NCBI GenBank assembly: GCA_001599755.1
Contig: BCHX01000008.1
Span: 1,550,001-1,614,000, forward strand
Reading direction: 5' to 3'
Source: Gliomastix tumulicola
Taxonomy: Eukaryota; Ascomycota; Sordariomycetes; Hypocreales; Bionectriaceae
Length of the DNA stretch: 64,000 bases
Part shown: piece after piece, positions 44,338-54,380 of the stretch
Position numbering within the stretch: position 1 is the first letter of the stretch
Layout of the letters: each line of letters begins with the position of its first letter
Notes under the pieces: generated by a model
What the model saw: the letters and a program-made list of their open reading frames with translations, nothing else
What the model was told of the DNA's origin: nothing
Databases searched by the model: none
Program-made: the position numbers and the translations under genes

Positions 44338-45541
44338 AGACAAAGTTGCGCCTAAGACGGTCAGGACGAACTCGATTTGAGAGGTGTCTCAGGGGCGGTT
44401 CTCTCGTGCCGTTCTGCAGGTACATCCAACACTGTATGGCAAAGTACTAGTACTAAGTAGCTACTATAGGTAGTAGTACCCAGCTGAGCGGCTCCTCTGT
44501 TTGTTGCACTTTCCGAGCCTTGTTCATTCCATTATCTTATTTCTCGATAACTATTTGTAATGAGCCGGGAGCTGAAATGCACATCGAGTAAGAGCTTTGG
44601 CCCCTGATCCCTGCTTTGCTGCACGCGTCCAGAAAAGAAGCAAATGTGAACGCTTGGACGAAGTCCTTACTCAATACGTCTGTGTCCAGCTCTGCCGCGC
44701 CGTCCAGTAAGGCTCGGGGCCAAGACCGCGTCATTCACGCCCCCTCGTCGACGTGGCTGCTATTAAGCAAGCCACCTCATTACAGCTGCATGACCGTACA
44801 TGTGCATGCATGCATCTATCGTTTCGGTCCCGAGTTTGTTGGGAAAAAACAGGATGAATCACGGTCACTTGCTCCCCCTTCCCCTTGTCCTCGATCACCG
44901 CGTGCAGCGCCAGTCGCCATTATCGACACGCCCCCCCCTCCAACTTTCCCGTCTGTCTCGAGTGGGCAATCGGTGACCGGGGGGCGTGGTGTAGGTAAGG
45001 GGGACGTGCATATCTGGGCTTGGTTGCCTTGCAGCAAAAGGTGGTTCCCGCCCAGTGGTTGCATAACGCATCATGTACTATTATGTGGTCACGGTGTGCT
45101 TGGGGCCATCACACCAACAAGCCCAAGGTTGCCTTGCCTGCCCTTTCCTGATCCCTGTCGACGCTGCACGATGAATGACCACCCTCTTTTTGCATCCACC
45201 GGGCAGGGAGGAAGCTGGTTTTCAGACCTGGGGGGTTGAAGAGCGTTTGTATGGGAGAATTTTGTTAGGGGACTGTGGCCTGTCTGTGTGTGTGTCTGTC
45301 TGTGTGTGTGTCTGTCTGTGTGTGTGTCTGTCTGTGGGTGAGATGTGAGTTGTGACGAGTCGGACGTGCACGATGAGGTCGTGAGAGGGGAGATTATGCA
45401 GCTGGAAATTGGGCATTTCTTTTTTTGTTTGATGAACAATGTGATGAGTTAAATTAGAAAGGGTGTAAGTAGTTAGTCTGACACCTTGTTGTTGTTGCTT
45501 TTTTTTCCTTTTTTTTTTGTGTTCCCTGGCTTAGTTTTTTT
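44338..45541. other. Intergenic, convergent 3' ends (RRM gene / LAA1), simple repeats
   Basis: 1.2 kb. Contains palindromic GTACTA-type words (44443-44465), a TG/TCTG minisatellite (45283-45330) and T-runs just after LAA1 (45499-45542). A 207-codon frame at 44616-45239 shows no domain and low-complexity content; I do not call it. Confidence 0.5.
45283..45330. repeat. 16-bp minisatellite, three units
   Basis: Unit TCTGTGTGTGTGTCTG repeated three times without error, followed by a partial unit. It lies between convergent genes. Confidence 0.9.
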
Positions 45542-48500
45542 TTATGCACCGAAATTCATCTTGAGCGCAATGGTCGGCTGTCCAGCGTCCCCAGCAGACG
45601 AGGCCTGTGCTGACGCGCGCGAAGCCAGCTGGCCCGACCTGATGACCTCCTCCAGCAGCGTCCTCTGCGCAGCGCCCATGCTCGCCACGACGCCCTTGAA
45701 GACGGTCTGGTCTACGGCCGCGAGCTCGAGCAGCCGCGCGCTCACCTCTACATACGTGTCTAGCTGGGCCTCACTGCTGGCAGCGGTGGCGGCGGCCCTG
45801 GCCAGGAGCGTCGGGATGACGAGGGCCATGGCGGGCGCCGCGCGGGGCTTGCCGACCGTGGCGACGTACTGGCAGAGGGAGTGGGAGACGAGGGGGCGTG
45901 CCTGCTCCGGGTCCTCGGCCGCGGTGTTGGTTGCGAATTGGATGAGGCGCGGGAGGAGGAAGCGGGCGATGGTCTCGTCGGCGGCTGTGCGGGATGGCTG
46001 GACGAGCAGCGAGCGGATGCAGTTGGCGGCGATCCTGGATGTCTGTAGAGGAAAAGTCCAGTTAGATACTATGCCGTACAGTAGAGAGTAACAGGGATGA
46101 TGCATTTATACATACCATCCGGTCCGTCAGACAGTCCAGTGTCTCGTCGAGGTACCGCGCCACCAGAGAGTCCGACGCCGGCAGGTGGTTCTCGCCGCTC
46201 GTGAACAGGATCGTCATCGCCAGCAGGCAGTTCTTGACGCACGCGAGGGACGTCGGCGCCTCGCGCTTCTGCGCGTGCAGGTAGATGGACAGGAAGCGGC
46301 GGAGACAGCCCTGCAGCTGGAGATCCGTCGGCGACGGCCCGTTTTCACCACCGGAGGCAGAGGCGGAGGAGGGGCTGCCGCTGCCCCTGGACAGGGACAT
46401 GGTCTTGACGAAGCGCTTTAGCGTCGGCAGGGACTGCGGGACGATGAGCTCCTGGCAGGCGGGCGTCGCGAGCGTCGTGGCGAAGATGTGGACGATGCAG
46501 GCGTGGAGGTCCGTCTTGATGATGGACGGGAAGGCCTCGGCGGCGTCGACGAGGGCGTCGAGGGACGTCCGCACGAGCAGGATGGCCTCCTCGTTCATCT
46601 GGTGCCTCACGGGCTGGTTGCCCTCGGACAGGTTGGGCAGGAGGCCCGTCAAGACGAGGACGATGATCCGCGTGAGCTCGAAGAGCTGGTCGATATCCTC
46701 GGACAGGTCCCCCTCGTCCGCGACTCCCCTCCGCGCCGAAGGGTGTGCCCTGATCAAGGCGCTAGCAATGTCCACTATCGCCCCCTGCACGTTCAGACCC
46801 TCGGTTAGCACGAGACGGTCGAGCAGGTCCATCGTCTCGGAGAAGACGTCAGGCCGGTAGATGGCGTGACCGGAGACGCTTGGATGGAGGATCTTCTTCA
46901 GGGCCTGGAGGATCTCCAGCGTCTGCTCCTTGGTCGCGAGAGAATCGCCGTGGGCTGGGCGGATGGCGAGAGCCTCAAAGGCCAGGCCGAACAGGACGAA
47001 GAAGAAGGCGACTGGCTCGTCTCGGTAGTTGATGTTCGGACCCTTGGAGTGGCCGTTGAGCTCCGCCCCTTTTCCTTGTCCTGTGCTGGGCCCTTCTCCG
47101 CCAGCGGCGGCCGCGCTGGACTCTTTGCCATCCAAGGCGTCAAAGACGAAGTCGCTGTCCTGCTCGATGAGGCTGGCGATGGCATCGACAAGCTTGAGCC
47201 ATGCGTCCTGGTAGAAGCCGAGCAGAGTCTCTCGGTTCAGGGCCGCGTAGATGGTGTCCAGACTGCCGGACAATGACGGAGGGCCGAGGGTCATGGAGAT
47301 GTCTGGCTCGAAACGTAGCCGCGCGAACTCGCGTAGAGACTCCAGCCACAGAGGCGTCAGGCTCCCGATATACGGCTTCAGGACATTCAGCAGGTACTTC
47401 TGCTCCGTGCTTGCGACCTGGAGCTCGGCCCAGGCGGAGAAGACGGACAGCTTGACCATGACCTGCGCGTTGGAGCTGAGGCCCTTGAGATCCCCAATGC
47501 CCGCGTTCTCGCCGTCCTGGGCAAAGCTGTCGAGGGCGTTCACCAGTGTCTTCAGGATACGGCCCATTCTGTCCACATCCCTCACGATGCCAATCGAGAT
47601 GAAGCTGGCGCAGACGTTGACGGCCTCGGACGCAAGCTCCGGCGACGAATCAGCCGCGAATGCAGGCGTCAGGGCAGAGCTGATCTGGGCTTGATACTGC
47701 TCAAGCAGCATTGCTTCTTCGAAGTCAGGATCAGGGGTCTTGCCAAACATACGCAGCACGGCGCCTATGATCTTCAGGCCCCAGATGCGGAGGTCCGACA
47801 CGCTCGATGTTGATGCAGAGAAGGCCATACGGACAACATCTGCCATCTTGGCCTGTACGGCGGCATGCGACTGGCTCTCTCCGTTGGTGGCTGCGTCTTT
47901 GGCAACGAGGAGGAGAAGATCGTAGATGCAGCTGATGGCAAACGTCGTGACCTGCCACCGCAGGGGCTCGACATCGGATGACGCTGTGTTCTCCGAGTCC
48001 TGCTTCGAAGTCCCAGCCGCAGCGGCGAAACCAGCGACCTCCTCGTCGTTTAGATCCGGGAGCCCGGCGCTCTTCTTGTTCTTGGCGTCGTTCTGACTTC
48101 CACCGCCTGGGATGCGTGCTCTTGTCATCTGGAGAACCGTCTGGAACCGTTGCAGCCATGCGCTCGTTTCGCTGAGGCAGGTCTGCTGCATCCAGCTGCT
48201 GATGATGTTCCTGATTCCATCATGTGACGGTGCATTGTCGAGCACTAGCCAGAGCTGGGACTCTAGACCATCTTCTGCCTCCCGCAGGACGTCGCGGGGA
48301 TCTCGCTTCATGGTGTTGTATAGGCCATCGATGGCAACATCCCGCAGGGTTGTGTTGTCGGAGCTCAGATATTTCTGCAGCAGCTTCACGTACTCTCCGA
48401 AATGCATGTATCCGGGAGCATAGAGTGAGAGGTGTTCGAGACAGCCGAGGGCGGCAAGCTGCACCTTGACGTCGTCTTCTCTCTGGAACTGGCCCATCAG

Positions 48501-51500
48501 AGTCAGGATGAGTTCTCTCGACTTGATGGCATCCTGCAGATCAGGGCCGAGCACATTGATCAGCGAATCGACACACTTGGCAATGGCTGCTGTGGTTGGT
48601 AGCTCCATCTCCAGATTCATGGTGATGGCCGAGGCGATCTCTGCATGATGCGTCTCCGACACGTACAGCTGCACAAGCATGCCGAGCGTGCTGGGAACGT
48701 AGCCGGCAAAGCTGAGTCCGGCAGCGTCTGAGGCGAGGGAAAGAGCTTCCAAAGCCCAGTAGTGAACTACAGGATGCGGGTCGTTGCACAGCGACATGAG
48801 GATGCCCAGGATCATCTTGAGATGGTACCCAGCGGCCATGCCGCCGACCTTTGTCTGGATGGCTCCGAGGGCCATGGCACAGCCTGCTCGTGCGCTTGGC
48901 TCGCGGTTGCCCACGATGGTATCGACCAGGAACTTGACCTCCTGGTTGGTGAAGGCGTTTCCGTAGATATTGCAGAGTCGGGCGACCGCGGCGCAGCCGA
49001 GACTGCGGACATACTGATCAGGGTCGAGCACCAGGTCCCGCACCATGTCTTGAAGGAGACGCTCCACCGCAATGTTCGAAACGCTCCCCGGAGGCGACTG
49101 CGTCTCCTTCACTGCAACTCTGAGCGTAGCTAGAATAGCGGTCGCCATGTTGACGTGGATGGCGGCTCGGCGGCCTGGATCTCGCTGCAGCGAGCCTGCT
49201 GATGTGAAGGTCCTGATCTGTTCTAGGATGCTCTCCTGGACTTTGCCGGGTGTCAAGGGAAAGGCGAAGGCGAACAACTGTATGGCCGAGTTGATCACTT
49301 CCGTGGCCGGAGGATCTGGAGGCGTTGGGCGGCCGTCGCCACCGTTGATATAGAGGACCAGCGCATCATGCTCTATGCTGCCGCACACAGGCGACTGAAG
49401 CAGGCTAGACAAGGCCGCATCAGGATCGTCTTCGGCACCTTCGTTGTCTGCGGTACTATCGTGCTGGCCAGGCAGCTTTCGGACCTTGAATCCCGAGACA
49501 AGCCCCGTGATGCCGAACCCAGAGTTGTCTCCGACATCCCAGATCGATTCAAAGGTCCCAGCAGCGTTGGCTATCGACGCACTTAGCGAGCTAGGCGTGT
49601 ACATGTCGGGATCTGCGAATAGTGAAATGGCTAGGGTGAGCAGGTTGGACTGGAGAAGAGCCTCGCCGCTGCCCCCCGGACTGAGATTCACCAACTTGAT
49701 GTAGCACTGTAGCACCCTGCGCTGCACCATCCTGTCTAGATCTTGCAACTGGAGGGCCGGCGTAAGCCGCTGAGAAATGTCCTCTGAAGTCTTCTTGGAC
49801 GGAAGCGTCTTTAGGAAGGCTGTTGTACTCTGCAACATGGTGGCTATCCGCTTCGACACGTCCACCGTGAGTAGCCGGCTGTTGAACTGAAGGAAGGCGA
49901 GGATGGATCCCAAGGCGCACTCTCTTACATGTGTCAAGAATGATGACTCGAGAAGACTCCTTGCTGACGTATTGTCCTTCGCCAGCGGCTTGGGCAGGGC
50001 GTTCTTCCATAGCAGAAGGAGTTGGGACAGATGAATCTTGGCAAAGTTAGGACCAAGCGTCATCAAGCCACCGATGAGAATCCAGGCGACTTGGATCTGC
50101 GTGCTCGAAACCCTGAGTTCAGACTGGCTGCTGGACTTGAGAAGATTCGTGGCCATCGTGAGAACACGGCTGTTGACGTCTAGAGAGCCATGGAGGGGAC
50201 GGGCTGGGCTTGCACTCAGCGTCGTTGCCAGCCCATGGGCGAATCCTATACACCTCCGCTGAGCATTTCTGCCGCCGCCCAGTAGCGACAGCTCTCGAGT
50301 GAGGCTGTTCATGCATACAGATAGGCATGGGAGCAGCTGTTGTGGACAAGCCAAGACAAAGTCCTTCATGCATGCCGATGCACACACTTGGACTGTGTAG
50401 CTGGGGTGCTGGAGGACTTGCAAGAGCCCATCTCTGCAAGAATCCGCAAATCCGCTCGTAGCAGATCCCAAGGAACGGATCAGGGATGATACGGCGCTGA
50501 GGGCTGCGATAAGCGTGTGCTTTGACGGCTCGGAGCGGTCAGGAAGAGACTGCGGGTAGTTCTTAAGGACATTGTTGATAACGGTTTTGGCCGCGGTCAT
50601 CTGTCCCGACTCTCCAAGGATTCGGCGCCCAATAATATCCTGTATAATAATGTCGACGATTTTGCGACTCATTAGAAGGCGATAGCGGTGGTTGGCTATG
50701 GAGTTCTGGCCCAAAACGTCGACAGTCAGGCTCTCTAGAATTCTGAGGTAGTTGGTCTCAACGATTCTTTCTCCAAGCCTTTGGAAGACTTGGCTATAGC
50801 AGACACCAACTGCAGCTCGTGTCCTATTGGACGACGAGGACTTGGTGAATATGGCAGCGAGCAGCTTCAGTATGTCTGCCAGGGACAAAGCAAGGTCGGG
50901 TAGCTTCTTGCTCCCCTGTGCCGGACTGGCACTGGCAGGACTCGAGGGCACATCGTCCTCGTCGGCGATCATGCCAGGATGAGTCGAGGCACGCTTGATC
51001 TTGGCCTTTGACTTCTTCCCCTTGGCGTCCGATGCCACCGCCGACTCGGAGAAAGCATGCACAAGGCCCTCAGCGAGGCAGTCCGCGGCCGCATGCCGAA
51101 CCTGGGCGTTGGTCGAATCGAGGGGCTTCGACATGGCGCTCTCCAGCTTGTCCAGATCGCTCGAATTGCGGAAGTGCGGCGTGTCACGGACCAGGCTCTT
51201 GAGGCAGCGGCACGCGGCGACAATCACCAGGTTGCCCTTGTCCCCCGCGGCGTGGCTGCGACCCTGCTTCCAGACATCACGTGCCGCCGTCTCGTCCACG
51301 AGCCCCTGAACCATGCCGACAATCTTGCCCAGCGCCGTCAGGACAGCCGCCCGCATGCCCGAATGGGACGACGACGACTTGAGCAGCTTCAGCAGCGTCG
51401 TGCACGCCAGCTGGTGCAAGCCGACGGCGCTGTCCCCCGCCGCGGCGAAGACATCCCCCAGACAGCTCACGGCCGCGAGCTTGGCCCGCACATCGCCGTC

Positions 51501-51890
51501 CGCCTTGGACTTGGCGCCCGATATGATGCCCAGCAGGTCGTTGATGGTCTCGAACAGCAGCTTCCGGTCCCCGTGGGCGAAGATGTGCGCGAGGCACAGC
51601 CCCAGGTTGTTGCGGATCACCCGCGAGGGCGCGACGGCGGGCAGGCTGATGACCTGGAAGATCTCCCGCTTGAGGTAGAACTGCTGGGCGGTGCAGTCGT
51701 CGGCGGCGAGCTCGGTCGTATGCTTGGTCAGGCGGGCGACGAACTGCAGAAGGAAGAGCTCCTGCTGCTCGGCGGGGAGGTTCTTCAGCTTCTCGACGTC
51801 GAGCTCCGGGTTCGAGGTTGTCTGGTCGGTCTGGCGATGCGACGAGGTTCTGGCCGTCGCTGCGGCCTCGGCGTCCGGTGTCGAGGCCAT
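45542..51890 (-). CDS. LAA1: Large HEAT-repeat protein Laa1/HEATR5
   Basis: AP-1 accessory protein (yeast Laa1, animal HEATR5) that works with the clathrin adaptor AP-1 in trans-Golgi/endosome sorting. About 2091 aa, in the family's normal range, in two exons: 51890-46116 and 46042-45542, with a 73-nt intron (DRM / TSRIAANCIRSLL). The N-terminus is polar (MASTPDAEAAATARTS). The rest is helical repeats throughout, with family-typical stretches such as VIRNNLGLCLAHIFAHGDR, SCLGDVFAAAGDSAVGLHQLA, RSLGCAAVARLCNIYGNAFT, SARAGCAMALGAIQTKVGGMA and DPHPVVHYWALEALSLASDAAG. Disordered inserts occur near residues 305-340 (KGKKSKAKIKRAS) and mid-protein. Divergent from TACO1 with only 270 nt between the start codons. 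Confidence 0.93.
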
Positions 51891-52160
51891 CGCTTGGGTT
51901 CTGGGTCCGATGGAGGGGATTCAATGGCTAGGACGCTCTATGCTGCAAGTTGGACTCGTAAATTTACAGACTGATATGTATGCAATATGATATGGAATAA
52001 TAAAGTAGCCAGAGCTCCTGGGAGAAGAGGCCAAGATCCAGAGGTGTGGTGGAGGGCGACCCCTACCAGGACTCCACTGATGGCGGCAGCATCCACTGTA
52101 AATCGACGGCCAAGCATCTCTCCTGCATTCCTCAAGCTCGAAGCCACGCGACGTCGCAAA

Positions 52161-53133
52161 ATGTCACGGCACAATTGCTGCGCAGCGAGGCTCGCGCTGC
52201 GGCAGCAGCACATCTTCACCGATAGAACACTCTCTCGGCCATGCGTGCGACACTTCACGACGACGCCCTCAACCAGGGCCGGGCACAACAAGTGGTCCAA
52301 GACCAAGCACATCAAGGCCGTGACGGACAAGAAGAAGAACGCCGAACGGACCTACTTTGCGAAGCAGCTCGCGCTCTACTCCAGGATGTACGGTGAGGAC
52401 CTCAAGTTCAACCCGCAGCTGGCGACTACAGTAGCTGCAGCAACAAAAGGTACGGCGACCGAACCAGGCCAACGGATGGTAATGTGAGCGTTGCGCTGAC
52501 GCTTGAGGGATAGCTAGTACACCCAAATCCATCATCGCGGCCGCGATCGCCCGGGGCCAGGGCCGCTCATTGACCGGTGCACAACTAGAACCCGTGACCT
52601 TCGAAGCCATCATGGCCCCCAACATTGCCATCATCGTCGAAGCCGAGACGGACAACAAGACCCGGACGCTGAGCGACCTGAAGCTGGTTCTCAAGAAGGC
52701 CGGCGGCATCTCGAGCTCGTCAGCATTCTACTTCACAAGGCGAGGCCGTGTCGTCTGGAAGCCTGGGAAGAACCCTGGCCCCACGCTCTCAGATATGCTG
52801 GACGAGTCGATCGAGCACGAGGGCGTGGAGGATGTCGACGAGCATCCAGACGGGGAGAGCTTTGTGGCGTGGACCGAACCCTCCCATCTCTCGGCCGTCA
52901 CGCGGTCCTTTGCCGACAAGTTCGGGCTCGATGTCGTTGAATCCGACATCATCCAGGCGCCGAATCCCGACACAGTCGTGCCCATTGACTCTCCAGCGTC
53001 TGCAGACGCCCTCGGCGTCCTCCTTGCAAGCTTCGCTGAGTACACCGAGGTGAAGGCCATATATGTGAACGTCCGTCAAGGTTCCGTCTCAGACGACGAT
53101 TGGGAGAAAGTAGAGAGACACATAGATGTATAA
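52161..53133 (+). CDS. TACO1: Mitochondrial YebC/TACO1-family translation activator
   Basis: YebC-family protein, mitochondrial in eukaryotes, where it helps translation of polyproline-containing products such as cytochrome oxidase subunit I. About 302 aa in two exons, 52161-52449 and 52514-53133, with a 64-nt intron. A targeting peptide (MSRHNCCAARLALRQQ, RTLSRPCVRHFTTTPST) precedes the family signature AGHNKWSKTKHIKAVTDKKK. Later motifs are STPKSIIAAAIARGQG, YEA-type PVTFEAIMAPNIAIIVEAET, DLKLVLKKAGGIS and SSSAFYFTRRGRVVW. In-frame upstream ATGs exist at 52080 and 51987; I prefer 52161 because it starts a compact presequence. Confidence 0.93.
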
Positions 53134-53314
53134 AAAGTACAGAGGTTTGTCGCGCCGCCCATAAGACAAATCATAACAGTATCCCTTGCCCTCATAATAG
53201 ATTTTCGCCGGTACTCCTACACAATCTGAAGGTCAAGTCGCCGCACAGTCGTAGAGCAGAGCGACTGCCTCAGTATCGTACAATCCTCGCATCCCCGTGA
53301 TTATTATATCGCGC

Positions 53315-53660
53315 CTACTCGCTGCCATGCGGCGGATGCGACTGCGCCCGCAGCTTCTCCTCCTCGAGCTTCCTCGCCTGCCGCAGCTTCTGCCTCGTGA
53401 TGATGCGGTCGTACTCGGCGCGGATCTCGTCGCGGTCGTGCGGGATCTTGTTGCACTCCTCGGGCTTGGGCCAGAAGTTGGGCACGGCGAAGCGCTCCTC
53501 GATGTTGGTCCCGAAGTAGTACATGATGCCGATCGGGAACATGACATACGTGGCGAACTTGAGGTCATGGAAATATCAGCTGCTATGCTCTGAGTCTGGC
53601 GGGTTGCATGATGGGGGATTCCGGACGAACCTTGAAGACTTCGAGGTTGAGCCCGCCCAT
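53315..53660 (-). CDS. PET100: Cytochrome c oxidase assembly protein Pet100
   Basis: Small mitochondrial inner-membrane protein needed to assemble complex IV. About 90 aa in two exons: 53660-53631 (10 codons, MGGLNLEVFK) and 53557-53315, 73-nt intron in phase 0. Reads MGGLNLEVFKFATYVMFPIG, then IMYYFGTNIEERFAVPNFWP, KIPHDRDEIRAEYDRI and a basic helical tail ending HPPHGSE. The LEVFKF...MYYFGTN...FAVPxFWP pattern is diagnostic. The N-terminal helix is the membrane anchor. Convergent with TACO1. Easily missed because of its size. Confidence 0.94.
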
Positions 53661-54380
53661 GGTGACGACTGCTGTTTCTGTCTGAGGAATGGGGCAACGG
53701 ATAGGATGATTTTCAATCGAGTGCTGCGTGTGGTTGGGAAGGCATTGGAGTGTTGAGGTAGAGTTGGGATGGTGATCTTTCGATGTTCTCGGGCCTGATT
53801 TCTAAAGATTGGAGGTCGCCCCGAGCCTTCTCCACAGAATCGGGCGACCCTGGCAAACAGCGGACACAAAAGTGTCACAGTCAAAAGTTCAGGCACAGGC
53901 AAGATGTTCAGATTTTAGAAGATCCAAGGCATTTTGATATTTCCCCGCGCTATATAGATGCTGTATGATTGATCGGGAAGTGTACGGATAGGGATTTATC
54001 AACACTCCGTACAGTCAAGCTGCTCAGAGCGAGAGGCTATCTACGATAGCTGCCGCAGCGCTCGAAAAATTCCCAACATGTTCCGTCTATAACAACGGTG
54101 CGTGCTTGCCGTACAACAAAGTGAGCAAGGGTCCCAACGGGAGAGCCCTCGTCCAAAGACAACATCTGTGACAGCCCACGGATAAACGTACATATAGGTA
54201 GGTAGTGCCATCACACGCTTGGCGGGAGAACGTATTGTAAGAAAGAAGCAAAGCATTGCAAGCGCCGTAAGAATATCCCGGGGACTTGTCATGTCCCGAT
54301 TCCCTCCATGGTTTGACCCATAGCCATATCGTATACATTTGAAACTCGTCCGTCCGTCCGTCTGTCCGTCCGTCCGTCGA
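53661..54380. other. Intergenic between the disordered-protein gene and PET100
   Basis: 720 nt: PET100 promoter plus the 3' flank of the downstream minus-strand gene. A CGTC tetranucleotide run ends two bases from the neighbouring stop codon. No other feature. Confidence 0.5.
54347..54378. repeat. CGTC tetranucleotide repeat
   Basis: Four CGTC units, one TGTC, then three CGTC, abutting the stop codon of the minus-strand gene (CTA at 54381-54383), so it is the first stretch of that gene's 3' UTR. Confidence 0.9.

Noticed and set aside
44616..45239. A 207-codon open frame between the RRM gene and LAA1
   Set aside because: Low-complexity Pro/Ser text, no domain, sits in a simple-repeat-rich intergenic region.
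51057..51974. A 305-codon open frame on the + strand
   Set aside because: Antisense of the N-terminal part of LAA1, composition-driven, no family likeness.
34905..53700. Secondary-metabolite or defence gene cluster
   Set aside because: Neighbouring genes are unrelated housekeeping functions; no synthase, NLR, toxin or transposase gene is present.
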